40,981 bases of DNA. It comes from Bacillus paramycoides (lineage in GTDB: Bacteria > Bacillota > Bacilli > Bacillales > Bacillaceae_G). How positions within the stretch are numbered: position 1 is the stretch's first letter; each line of letters begins with the position of its first letter. The position numbers and the translations under genes are program-made. Under the pieces are notes generated by a model. That model was given only the letters and a program-made list of their open reading frames with translations, was not told where the DNA came from and searched no databases. Where the stretch lies: contig NZ_MAOI01000007.1 in assembly GCF_001884235.1 (NCBI RefSeq), forward strand, positions 1-40,981, given 5' to 3'. This document shows, one piece after another, positions 22,978 through 31,132 of the stretch.

Positions 22978-23265
22978 ATGAGGAGCTATCGGATTCCGAA
23001 GGAAATCAGTACAGAATTACGGATTAATAAAGTGCTTTATTTAATAGATTTCTTTTTATTAATTGGTTTATTAGTTGTAACGATGATTCTTAGGAATTTC
23101 GTACATGATTCTCTTCAGTTACCATTCGTTATTTTCATGGCGGTTATTGCCATTATCATGATTTGGCGACCAAGCACGAATCCTCAAAAACGAATGTACG
23201 AAGTGTTGATTATTACATTGTTAAGAAGAAAAGGTGCATATTGTGCCATTGATAACGATCAATAA
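22978..23265 (+). CDS. VirB3/PrgI-like membrane protein (DUF5592)
   Basis: A 95-aa protein with two membrane helices (about 20-38 and 46-63) preceded by the motif RSYRIPKEISTELRINKVLY. I recognise this as the DUF5592 type found just before VirB4 in Bacillus transfer operons, equivalent to PrgI/TcpE or VirB3. It probably docks the VirB4 ATPase to the membrane. AAAAGGAGGG precedes the ATG. The gene is 15 bp from the next. Confidence 0.75.
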   Translation: MRSYRIPKEISTELRINKVLYLIDFFLLIGLLVVTMILRNFVHDSLQLPFVIFMAVIAIIMIWRPSTNPQKRMYEVLIITLLRRKGAYCAIDNDQ

Positions 23266-23279
23266 GGGAGGGATCACAT

Positions 23280-24092
23280 ATGGCGTTATTCAGCGAAAAA
23301 GATGTAGAAAAAGAAAATCCAAAACAAATAGAAAGACCGAAGAAAAAGGCATTTCGTTTTAACGAAAAAAATGTAAAGGAATCACTTTCTGAGCCAGAAG
23401 AAATTGTTAAGGTGGTACCCAACGAAAAGAAAGAGGAAGAAAAAACAAAGGTAGAAAGAAAAGTAAAAAAACAGAAGAAAGAAAAGCCCAAGAAAGATGT
23501 TTTGAAAAAGAAAAATCCAAAACTTTTAGGTTTTTTGTCTAGAAAAAAGAAAGAAGCACCACCAAAGGTAAAGAAAAGTATTGCGGAAATTATGCAAATC
23601 ATAGATATGACGGAAGACGGCATATTTGAGCTGAAAAATGAGGAGTTTTTAGAAATCCTTCAAGTTGAAGGTGACGATATGTTCTCTAAGAATAGTGAAG
23701 AACAAGCATTTGTTATTTTCTCACATGCGTATTTTTATCAAGCATACAAACAGTCAATTAAACTTGTTTTTTTGAACTTCCCATGTCAAACAACCGAACA
23801 ACAACGATATATAGAGAAAAAAATTAAAGAATGTACCAGTCCTTTGTATGAACGAATTTTAAATCAGAAGTTAAAAGAATTGCAGTTTTTAGAATGGGGA
23901 AGAACAAATCGTGAAGCCTTTTTATTTATTTACGGAGAAACAGAATTAATCGTAAAGGAACGTGTGGATGCAGCAAAACGATATATCAAGCGCTCTACTG
24001 AACTATTAGAGGTGGATGAAGAGAAAAAGTTAGAGCTTATGTTTAAATTGTTTAATCAAAATGCAAAATTGGGAACGAAAAATATATGGTAG
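23280..24092 (+). CDS. TrsD/TraD-like T4SS cytoplasmic protein
   Basis: A 270-aa protein. Residues 1-100 are extremely Lys/Glu-rich and probably disordered (KKQKKEKPKKDVLKKKNPK). The folded part (105-260) contains EEFLEILQVEGDDMFSKNSE, YIEKKIKECTSPLYERILNQ and TNREAFLFIYGETE, a pattern I know from TrsD-like proteins encoded next to VirB4 (TrsE), which resemble the VirB4 N-terminal domain without the ATPase. It probably forms part of the VirB4 base. AAGGGAGGGATCACAT precedes the ATG. Confidence 0.65.
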   Translation: MALFSEKDVEKENPKQIERPKKKAFRFNEKNVKESLSEPEEIVKVVPNEKKEEEKTKVERKVKKQKKEKPKKDVLKKKNPKLLGFLSRKKKEAPPKVKKSIAEIMQIIDMTEDGIFELKNEEFLEILQVEGDDMFSKNSEEQAFVIFSHAYFYQAYKQSIKLVFLNFPCQTTEQQRYIEKKIKECTSPLYERILNQKLKELQFLEWGRTNREAFLFIYGETELIVKERVDAAKRYIKRSTELLEVDEEKKLELMFKLFNQNAKLGTKNIW

Positions 24093-24107
24093 TGAGGGGG
24101 AAACACG

Positions 24108-26045
24108 ATGTTTGCGTTCAAAAGTAAAAAATCCAAAAAGGAAAGACAAGAAGAACTAAAAAAGAAGAAAGGTTACAACCCGTATTTAGTGGCTAGAGTT
24201 CAACCACAAGGGGGAATAAGTTTTAAAGAAAGCTATGTGCAAACAGGTGATGGATTTGCTACTTGTATTCATGTTTTTGACTATCCAACAGAGGTAAATG
24301 ATTTTTGGTTAGAGCAAATTATGAATATGCCAAATGTGATCACGACATTAGATGTAATGAGTGATGACCGAAAAGAGGTTGTTGAATCCATTAATAAATC
24401 TTTGAGTGAACAAAGTGTTCGGCATGATACAGCGAAGGATAACATAGATCGGATAGATGCGAAAAATGAATTCTTAGAGCTGGAAGCTCTCTATACAGAT
24501 TTGAAGCAAGGTGAAGTCATGAAACGTATTCACATCCGTATCTATGTTTCCTCTAGAACATTAGATGAGTTAGAAAAACAAGTGAAAGAAATCGTGGAAT
24601 CATTAGAATCCTATAACTTTCGAGGAGCTGTCTTTTTAAATGAACAAGAATATGAATGGGATGCACTCGTAAAGAGCTTTGATACACAAAAAAACTATGT
24701 GAACCGAAGAAAAGGGAAAGAAATTCCGGCAGTCAGTCTGGCTGGTGGGTGCCCATTTCACTATTCCTATTTGCATGATCCATACGGTACGTATTATGGA
24801 ACAACGAAAACAAAAGGAAATGTTATTTTTGATATTTTTCATAAAGACAAACAAAGGAAGAGTTATAACGGAGTAATGATTGGAAAGCCTGGTGCTGGAA
24901 AATCAACATTGTTAAAAAAGAAAGCCGTGGATTATGCAAGTAAAGGTCATTTCATTCGCATTTTTGATGTTGTAGAAGAGTTTACAGATACAGTAGATGA
25001 GCTAGGGGGGAAGACAATTGCATTAGATGGATCGCAAGGTCAAATTAACCCACTTCAGGTATATAAGACGGCAGAAAGTGAGGAAGTTAGTTTCATTCAG
25101 CATTTATCTAAACTGACAACTTTTTATCGTTTTATTGCACCAGAAGCAAAGGATGATGAAATTAAAGAATATGAAAATTTGCTTCGCAAATTATATATTC
25201 GTATGGAATTATGGAACGATAAAAAGGGAGCAACAAATGAAATTACAACAAGAAAACCGAAAGAATACCCTATCTTCTCCGACTTTTTAACGTTTGTTCG
25301 TAACGAATTATATCAAGATGTAGAAAGTAGAAAGCATCATGATAATTTAGGGGACAGTAGAATCCATCGTTTAGAATTAATTGAATTAAATCTTATGAAT
25401 TTAGTAGAAGCATATGCAGAATTGTTTGATGGGCATTCTACAATTGAAGATTTTAAGAAAGAACAAGTTGTATCATTTTCCTTACGTAATATATCTAGTT
25501 TTAAACCAGAAGTGTTTCAAGCACAAATCTTTAATGTGTTAAATCTCCTTTGGGATGAAATGATTTCAAATGGTGCTCCTCAATTAAGAGCCTTTAATAA
25601 AAAGCAAATTGCTTTTGAAGATGTTGTACGTTATTTCATTATTATTGACGAGGCGCACCATATTATTAACACGAAAAAAGAAAGCGCTCATGCTCTACGA
25701 TTTTTAATCAAATTTAGTCGAGAAGATCGAAAATATTTTGCAGGGCTTTTATACGCAAGTCATAGTATACGAGATTTTGTACCGGATGGATCGTCACAAG
25801 AAATGGTGGATGAAATTAAAGTATTATTTGAGTTAACACAGTACAAATTCATCATGCAACAAGATAATAACAGTTTAGATATGTTACGAAAAGTATTTGC
25901 AGGACAGTTAAGTGAAAGTGAGATTGCAGCGATTCCACATTTACCAACAGGGGATGTCATTTTAAGTATTGGGGCTGTAAAAAACATTCACTTCCATGTA
26001 GAAGTAACAGACGAAGAATTGATGTTATTTGGGGGAGGTGCTTAA
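24108..26045 (+). CDS. virB4: VirB4-family T4SS ATPase
   Basis: A 645-aa ATPase. The N-terminal CagE-type domain (20-220) is followed by a RecA core with Walker A MIGKPGAGKSTLL (about 255-268) and Walker B YFIIIDEAHHI (about 505-515). A further motif, GLLYASHSIRDF, and the sensor-like FIMQQDNNSLDML follow, as is typical of VirB4/TraE. It drives assembly of the channel and substrate transfer. GAGGGGGAAAC precedes ATG 24108. The stop nearly meets the next gene, whose ribosome site lies inside the virB4 end, indicating coupling. Confidence 0.95.
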   Translation: MFAFKSKKSKKERQEELKKKKGYNPYLVARVQPQGGISFKESYVQTGDGFATCIHVFDYPTEVNDFWLEQIMNMPNVITTLDVMSDDRKEVVESINKSLSEQSVRHDTAKDNIDRIDAKNEFLELEALYTDLKQGEVMKRIHIRIYVSSRTLDELEKQVKEIVESLESYNFRGAVFLNEQEYEWDALVKSFDTQKNYVNRRKGKEIPAVSLAGGCPFHYSYLHDPYGTYYGTTKTKGNVIFDIFHKDKQRKSYNGVMIGKPGAGKSTLLKKKAVDYASKGHFIRIFDVVEEFTDTVDELGGKTIALDGSQGQINPLQVYKTAESEEVSFIQHLSKLTTFYRFIAPEAKDDEIKEYENLLRKLYIRMELWNDKKGATNEITTRKPKEYPIFSDFLTFVRNELYQDVESRKHHDNLGDSRIHRLELIELNLMNLVEAYAELFDGHSTIEDFKKEQVVSFSLRNISSFKPEVFQAQIFNVLNLLWDEMISNGAPQLRAFNKKQIAFEDVVRYFIIIDEAHHIINTKKESAHALRFLIKFSREDRKYFAGLLYASHSIRDFVPDGSSQEMVDEIKVLFELTQYKFIMQQDNNSLDMLRKVFAGQLSESEIAAIPHLPTGDVILSIGAVKNIHFHVEVTDEELMLFGGGA

Positions 26046-26049
26046 TACC

Positions 26050-27177
26050 ATGCATCTAGTTTTAAAGATTATACCAAAGAAATGGCTCATCACTTTAGCG
26101 CTAATTGTGATGGGTCTTTTTTCTTTTCTTTTACTTGGAGTCGTTAGTATTTTTATTGCAGCAATGGGAAGCGATAGCGGAACAGACACAGGTGATATTA
26201 CGTATACAGGAGAGGGGCAAGTTATGAATGTTTCACCCGAAGTTTTAAAATGGGAGCCAACCATTCGGAAATATGCGAAAGAGTTTGGTGTGGAACCCTT
26301 TGTCGCTTTAATGCTTGCCCAAATGATGCAAGAAAGCGGAGGGCGTGGTAGTGATCCCATGCAGAGTTCCGAGGGCGCATTTAATACGAAATATTGTAAA
26401 TCACCAAACTGTATTACAGATCCAGATTACAGTATTGGGGCTGGCGTACAAGAGTTTAAACATGCGATAGAAAGAGCTGGTGTAACGAGTCCGGGTGACA
26501 TGGATCATATCAAAACAGCACTTCAAGCCTATAATTTTGGGACAGGATTTTTTGACTTTATTGGTGCAAATGGTGGCAAGTATACGAAAGAATTAGCAAT
26601 TAAATTTTCACAACAACAGTATCAAAAGGTGAAGCACACAGGAATGTATCATTGTTTAAGGCCGGAAGCCGTTCCATTTGATGCGTGTTATGGCGACATC
26701 CTGTATGTTGATGCCGTTTTGAAATATTATCAGCCAGGTTCTGTCGTTTCTGGTGGTGGAGGAAATCCAGGAAGTGGTGGAAGTAGTGGTTCAAAAGTTG
26801 CCGATGTAGGTCGTCAATGGATAGGACGTTCTACGTATGTATTTGGTGGTGGACGTAACACAAATGACATTGCAAGAGGGATATTTGATTGTTCAAGTTT
26901 TGTACGCTGGGCATTCGAACAAGTAGGGATGAATGTTAGTCCAATGGGAGCGGTAAGTACGGAAACGTTAAATAAAATAGGTACAAAAGTATCAGCGAAT
27001 GATATGAAACCAGGTGATGTTATTTTCTTTGATACTTACAAGCATGATGGTCATGTTGGCATTGTAATTGATAAAAATACTTTCATTGGATGCCAAACAA
27101 ATAAAGGGGTTTCCATTGAAGATTTAAATAATCCATATTGGAAAAAAGTCTTTTCTGGTCACGTAAGAAGGTTCTAA
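26050..27177 (+). CDS. CwlT-like bifunctional peptidoglycan hydrolase (VirB1 equivalent)
   Basis: About 375 aa. One N-terminal membrane anchor (about 7-36); lysozyme-like domain (about 65-235) with MMQESGGRGSDPMQSSEG carrying the catalytic Glu (about residue 94); Gly/Ser linker; then a C-terminal NlpC/P60 domain with FDCSSFVRWAF (Cys about 281) and GHVGIVID (His about 335). This pairing of muramidase and endopeptidase is that of CwlT/Tn916 Orf14, which opens the wall for conjugation. I prefer ATG 26050 with GGGGGAGGTG upstream in the virB4 end; a TTG at 26029 gives a longer frame overlapping virB4. A second lysozyme-like domain without NlpC lies at 230-874. Confidence 0.92.
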   Translation: MHLVLKIIPKKWLITLALIVMGLFSFLLLGVVSIFIAAMGSDSGTDTGDITYTGEGQVMNVSPEVLKWEPTIRKYAKEFGVEPFVALMLAQMMQESGGRGSDPMQSSEGAFNTKYCKSPNCITDPDYSIGAGVQEFKHAIERAGVTSPGDMDHIKTALQAYNFGTGFFDFIGANGGKYTKELAIKFSQQQYQKVKHTGMYHCLRPEAVPFDACYGDILYVDAVLKYYQPGSVVSGGGGNPGSGGSSGSKVADVGRQWIGRSTYVFGGGRNTNDIARGIFDCSSFVRWAFEQVGMNVSPMGAVSTETLNKIGTKVSANDMKPGDVIFFDTYKHDGHVGIVIDKNTFIGCQTNKGVSIEDLNNPYWKKVFSGHVRRF

Positions 27178-27204
27178 AAGCCAAAAGAATAGGAGACTGA
27201 AAGA

Positions 27205-27783
27205 ATGAAAGATAAACGAAAATTTTTGTTTATTGTGTTTGTCATTTTAGTTGTAGGTGTAACAGCTTTTAATATCTATTTGAGTAAAAAATCAATGAGT
27301 GATGGTAAAGAAAAACAGTTAAAACTTTCAAATGAATTACTAACAAGACAGAATGAAGATTTAAAGAAACGTCTGGATAAAGTACTTCCTTCCGCACAAG
27401 AACAACAGAGAAGGGAGTACTTATCGACAGCCGAAACGTTTATACAATTATCATTTCATCGAGAAAAAGAAGGGTACAGTGAACGAAAAGAAAAAGCAAA
27501 ATCCATTATGAGTGAAGAACTTTTACAACAATTCTATCCGACTGACAAATACGAATTAGGAGATACGTATAAAACAAAACCAATAGAAATGAAGTTTTAT
27601 TTACAAGAAAATGAACCCGATAAAGAGGAGGTAAATGTGTTAGCCGAATTTATAAATATCACGACAGATTCAACACAAAATCGAGAAGAAAAGGTAAACA
27701 ATGTGTTGCGAATTATCATAAAAAAAGAAAAGGAAACATGGCGAGTTACGAGTGTAGAAGAGCTAAATATGAAAGTTTTATAA
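27205..27783 (+). CDS. VirB8/TcpC-like bitopic protein
   Basis: A 192-aa protein: cytoplasmic KDKRK, membrane helix 7-26, coiled coil (about 35-65, QLKLSNELLTRQNEDLKKRL), then a domain with the helix-then-strands order of NTF2-like VirB8 domains (AETFIQLSFHREKEGYSERK; MSEELLQQFYP; VNVLAEFINI; VLRIIIKKEKETWRVTSVEE). VirB8-like proteins nucleate channel assembly. AGGAGACTGAAAGA precedes the ATG. The assignment is by topology and position. Confidence 0.6.
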   Translation: MKDKRKFLFIVFVILVVGVTAFNIYLSKKSMSDGKEKQLKLSNELLTRQNEDLKKRLDKVLPSAQEQQRREYLSTAETFIQLSFHREKEGYSERKEKAKSIMSEELLQQFYPTDKYELGDTYKTKPIEMKFYLQENEPDKEEVNVLAEFINITTDSTQNREEKVNNVLRIIIKKEKETWRVTSVEELNMKVL

Positions 27784-27804
27784 CGAAAAAAGTGGGGTGA
27801 GAGT

Positions 27805-28701
27805 GTGATAGGTGCAATCAGTAAGAAGAGTGAAAGAATTAATCTTAGAAAAAATAAGTCGTGGGTTTACCTAGCAATTATCAGCTTTCTATTTTTTGGT
27901 TTTTTCGCTTTTTTAACATCTAAAATTTACATGCCAAACGATGAAAAACTATTCCATACAGAAACAAATAAAGTAATCAAGTTGTCAGGGATGGGGAAAT
28001 TGATTGTAGAACAAAGGGAATACAATCCACACAAAAACTTTATACAAATTCGCTTTCGAATAGAAGGTTATGAGGAAACAGGATTCACATTTAAGGCGCA
28101 AGAAAAAGCAAAGTCTGGTGTTCAATTACCTGTCAAAGTATTGTATGAAGAAAACGGAAATTACGTAGTAGAAGTAAAGGAATTATCTCCGAATTGGGGA
28201 GCGTTAGCTTTTGATATTTACAATAAAAACAGTGAAAAAGAACAAATGGATATTCGCAAATTCACACAAGATGTGAACGAATATGAAGAAGAAAATGCAT
28301 CAACAAAAAGTCCGAATAAACTTGTTCAGACGATTTTTACCGATCAAAGAAAAACAAAAGCAAATGATGAATTATTAGCTGAAAATAAAAAAACATATGA
28401 GTTAGATTTTATAGAAAGAGACAAAAAAGATATTGAAACAAAGATCGAAAATTATGGAAAAGCAATCAAGCTTGAAGAAGAAAATGGGAAGACAGTTTTT
28501 GAGAAAGTGAAAGAACTGAAAGATGAAATGAAGTACCAAACCGAAGCGGAAAAAACGGAAACACAATCTAAAATAGCATCTTTAGAATCCAAAATAAAAT
28601 CATCAGAAAAGAACGTTGAATTGTTTAAAGGGGAACAAAAAATTGCACGAGATAAGATCAAAAAATTAGAACAAAAAGCACAAGAAATTAATAAAAAGTG
28701 A
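27805..28701 (+). CDS. hypothetical bitopic coiled-coil transfer protein
   Basis: A 298-aa protein starting at GTG 27805. One membrane helix (about 20-39), an extracytoplasmic beta-rich domain (about 50-140, MGKLIVEQREYNPHKNFIQI; KSGVQLPVKVLYEENGNYVV), then a long charged coiled coil (190-298, KIASLESKIKSSEKNVELFK). It is the last gene before the putative oriT. Unknown family; probably a structural part of the channel or a spacer across the wall. Confidence 0.6.
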   Translation: MIGAISKKSERINLRKNKSWVYLAIISFLFFGFFAFLTSKIYMPNDEKLFHTETNKVIKLSGMGKLIVEQREYNPHKNFIQIRFRIEGYEETGFTFKAQEKAKSGVQLPVKVLYEENGNYVVEVKELSPNWGALAFDIYNKNSEKEQMDIRKFTQDVNEYEEENASTKSPNKLVQTIFTDQRKTKANDELLAENKKTYELDFIERDKKDIETKIENYGKAIKLEEENGKTVFEKVKELKDEMKYQTEAEKTETQSKIASLESKIKSSEKNVELFKGEQKIARDKIKKLEQKAQEINKK

Positions 28702-28712
28702 AAAAAGTCATG

Positions 28713-28871
28713 TCGTGAGTGAGTCTACATCAGGGGATTTTGTATCGTGAGTGAGTCCACATCACGAAAAAATGAGTCGTGAGTGAGTCTACACCTAGAA
28801 GGTTTTCTTGTTCCCATCGTTTTGCTAGGCTCCGCCTAGCTTCACACCTTAGGTGGGAACAAAAAACCCTT
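28713..28871. other. candidate oriT: three direct repeats plus nested hairpins
   Basis: TCGTGAGTGAGTCTACATCA occurs at 28713-28732, 28745-28764 (one change, C for T) and 28777-28796 (last bases differ): starts exactly 32 bp apart, about three helical turns. Next, an 18-bp near-perfect stem (28799-28816 with 28854-28871; TTGTTCCCA/TGGGAACAA core) encloses GCTAGGC-TCC-GCCTAGC (28824-28840) and CACCT-T-AGGTG. It lies immediately before an RHH protein and the relaxase, the usual oriT position. The nic site cannot be read. Confidence 0.6.
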
Positions 28872-28928
28872 ATGCTCTTCTCACTATTTTTTGATCTCTA
28901 CCCAGAATTGCAGAAAGGAGAGGGAAAA

Positions 28929-29189
28929 GTGGAAATTAGAATAAGAGAAATAGATCCAATTGCTGTAAAGAAAATAGATGAAATTGCAAAGAGGAAAGGA
29001 TTATCCCGGCAAAAATTTTTGAAAGCTCAAATTGAAATGCTGGCATTTTTTCAGCAGCAAAATAAAAGAGAAATGGAATTAGAAAATATCATCCAAAAGA
29101 ACATCCATATGATGAATGATTGTTATGGAGAAATGAAAAAAATGAATGAGTTTATACAACTCATGACACAGGATGATGAAAATGAGTAA
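28929..29189 (+). CDS. MobC-like ribbon-helix-helix relaxosome accessory protein
   Basis: An 86-aa protein starting at GTG 28929 behind AAAGGAGAGG; the frame extends upstream through the oriT repeats but without a site. The N-terminus is a ribbon-helix-helix (VEIRIREIDPIAVKKIDEIA, then KRKGLSRQKFLKAQIEML), followed by a helical oligomerisation region. Such proteins bind oriT repeats and help the relaxase nick, and here three 32-bp-spaced repeats lie just upstream. The stop overlaps the relaxase start (ATGAGTAA), so translation is coupled. Confidence 0.75.
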   Translation: MEIRIREIDPIAVKKIDEIAKRKGLSRQKFLKAQIEMLAFFQQQNKREMELENIIQKNIHMMNDCYGEMKKMNEFIQLMTQDDENE

Positions 29190-30375
29190 TGCCGTTCCTG
29201 TTCACTCTTCCGTCACACCTGGTGTTGTTTTAAAAACAAAATTTGTATTGCCGAGTTCGGATGCCTTTCAGAACTATATTGAGTATGTAGATCGAGAAGA
29301 AGCAAAAAGTGAAGTGAAGCTAAATCCGAAAATGTTTGAAACGTATCAAGAATATATGGGGAATCCAGAAAAGACATCGGCACTGTTTACGGAACACGCA
29401 AATCGCTTAACAGAAAGTGAGAAAAAAGCCTTAAAGGAAATGTTTAAAACCGCTCATGAAAATGGAAGTATCATGTGGCAAGATGTCATTTCTTTTCATA
29501 ATCCTTGGCTAGAGGAACAAGGTATTTATGATGAGAAAACGAAAACATTAGATGAAAAAAAGTTAATGGATGTGACACGGCTTGCAATGAAGGAAATGCA
29601 GAAAAGGGAGGGATTAGAAAAAAGTTCTACTTGGTCGGCAGCCATTCATTTTAATACGGATAACATTCATATTCACGTGGCAACTGTTGAACCATTTCCA
29701 ACGAGAGAACGTGGAAAAAGAAAACCCAAAACATTGGATGCGATGAGGGGAAAAGTCGTAAATAATCTGTTAGATCGTAAGCAGGAACAAAAACAAATTA
29801 ATGATCTGATTCGAAACAATATGGTGGGAAGTAAAAAAGAGGATTCGGTTTTTGATTGGCGCAATCAACATTTGAAACCATTGTTTTTACAAATCTATAA
29901 ACAGTTACCAAGTGATAAAAGACAGTGGCAATATAGCTACAATACAATTCAGCCATTGAAGCCGGAAATTGATGAATTAAGCAGGAGATATATTCAACAT
30001 CATCATAAAAAAGATTACGATCAGTTTCTCCAAAAGTTAGATAAAGAAGTGCAAGTTTTTAAAGAAGCATATGGAGAAGGAAAGTATGATAAGAAGCAAT
30101 ATGAAAATTACAAGACGAATAAAATCAATGACCTGTATAAAAGAATGGGGAACGCCTTTTTACAAGAAATGAAGGCATACGATAAAGAACAAAAGAGAAT
30201 CCATCACACGAAAAAATCAAAGCCGTTTCAAAAATTTCAACAGAATGTATCTATTCAGTATTCTATGAGGAAAGTAGAACGTGCGTTTAAAAGTGAATAT
30301 GAAAGCTGGAAGAACCAAAAGTATTATGAGCGTATGCAAAAAGAAAGTGCATATCAAAATGAGAGGGGTTATTAA
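29182..30375 (+). CDS. mobL: HUH relaxase of the MobP2/MobL type
   Basis: About 397 aa. The HUH metal site reads IHFNTDNIHIHVATVEPFP (His about 156, 163 and 165), with FVLPSSDAFQNYIEYVDREE near the N-terminus as probable source of the nicking Tyr. The C-terminal half is charged and helical. The family cuts and covalently holds one strand at oriT and is carried to the channel by VirD4. I use ATG 29182, placed eight bases after AGGA and overlapping the previous stop; ATG 29173 or 29176 are possible. Family name from memory of Bacillus/Enterococcus MobL relaxases. Confidence 0.82.
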   Translation: MSNAVPVHSSVTPGVVLKTKFVLPSSDAFQNYIEYVDREEAKSEVKLNPKMFETYQEYMGNPEKTSALFTEHANRLTESEKKALKEMFKTAHENGSIMWQDVISFHNPWLEEQGIYDEKTKTLDEKKLMDVTRLAMKEMQKREGLEKSSTWSAAIHFNTDNIHIHVATVEPFPTRERGKRKPKTLDAMRGKVVNNLLDRKQEQKQINDLIRNNMVGSKKEDSVFDWRNQHLKPLFLQIYKQLPSDKRQWQYSYNTIQPLKPEIDELSRRYIQHHHKKDYDQFLQKLDKEVQVFKEAYGEGKYDKKQYENYKTNKINDLYKRMGNAFLQEMKAYDKEQKRIHHTKKSKPFQKFQQNVSIQYSMRKVERAFKSEYESWKNQKYYERMQKESAYQNERGY

Positions 30376-30813
30376 ATGAAGGACTTTCGCATGCAAATTA
30401 CATTGGATGAAGAAACAGATACGTATATTAAAGATTATATGGAAGAACACAATATTAGATACAACGGCGAAGCAATTGTAAGGATTTGTAGAGAACATCA
30501 AGCATCAAAAAATACAGAATGGTCATTGAATTATATTTCAGAAGTTGTTTCTAAAAATCTTCATGACATATTAAAAAGTGAGCTAACAAAAATTCGTCTT
30601 GGTGCAAATAGTGCGGATAGGAATACACAAGTTTTAATTGAATTAATGAATGGTTACTTTTTTGCCAATGACTTAGATTTAGAGAGTATTATTACTACGG
30701 ATAAAATAGAAGTCGGTGGCGTGAAAATGGCAAAGGAAGTTGTAGCGGAACGGATTAGTCATGCTAGACAAAAACGTATAGATCATGAGGCATCAAAGAA
30801 CAATGTAACATAA
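30376..30813 (+). CDS. hypothetical relaxase-linked protein
   Basis: A 145-aa protein beginning at the base after the relaxase stop (GAGGGGTTATTAA before ATG). The N-terminus (FRMQITLDEETDTYIKDYME) may be an RHH-like fold; the C-terminal half is helical (VVAERISHARQKRIDHEASK). It probably works with the relaxase or at oriT. Family not recognised. Confidence 0.65.
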   Translation: MKDFRMQITLDEETDTYIKDYMEEHNIRYNGEAIVRICREHQASKNTEWSLNYISEVVSKNLHDILKSELTKIRLGANSADRNTQVLIELMNGYFFANDLDLESIITTDKIEVGGVKMAKEVVAERISHARQKRIDHEASKNNVT

Positions 30814-30830
30814 GATACATTGTTCTTTTT
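30795..30830 (+). terminator. terminator of the mobilisation operon
   Basis: AAAGAACAATGTA/TACATTGTTCTTT, perfect 13-bp stem with an 8-nt loop and following T-run. It overlaps the stop codon region. Confidence 0.9.
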
Positions 30831-30856
30831 TATAAAAAAAATAGGGGGTTATTAGG

Positions 30857-31132
30857 ATGTTATTATTTTATGAAGATATCGCATTAGGAGTCATTAAAGA
30901 AATTGGAGAAGATGAACTTGTGTTACTTGTAAAGGATGAAGAATTAATAATTAAAATTACAAGAGAACAAGTGAGAGAACTGGCAGTCCATGTCATGAAT
31001 CAAGAGAATATGTTAGTTCCGGTTAACGTAAAAACACATGCGCTTTTCTTTGATACAAATGAAAGATGGAATGAAGAAGACATGGAGGAATTGCAAAGAG
31101 CAAGTGAAAGAGTAGGAGAAGATCATGAGTAA
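30857..31132 (+). CDS. hypothetical 91-aa protein upstream of ardC-like gene
   Basis: An acidic 91-aa protein, probably beta-rich at the N-terminus (LLFYEDIALGVIKEIGEDEL; VLLVKDEELIIKITREQVRE), with an acidic helical end. Its stop overlaps the next start (ATGAGTAA), so it is translationally coupled to the ArdC-like protein. Unknown family; small acidic proteins in this position are sometimes anti-defence factors, but nothing here proves that. Confidence 0.6.
   Translation: MLLFYEDIALGVIKEIGEDELVLLVKDEELIIKITREQVRELAVHVMNQENMLVPVNVKTHALFFDTNERWNEEDMEELQRASERVGEDHE

Noticed and set aside
28779-28928. N-terminal extension of the RHH protein through the oriT repeats
   Set aside because: GTG 28929 has a strong ribosome site; the extension is a translation of repeats and hairpins.
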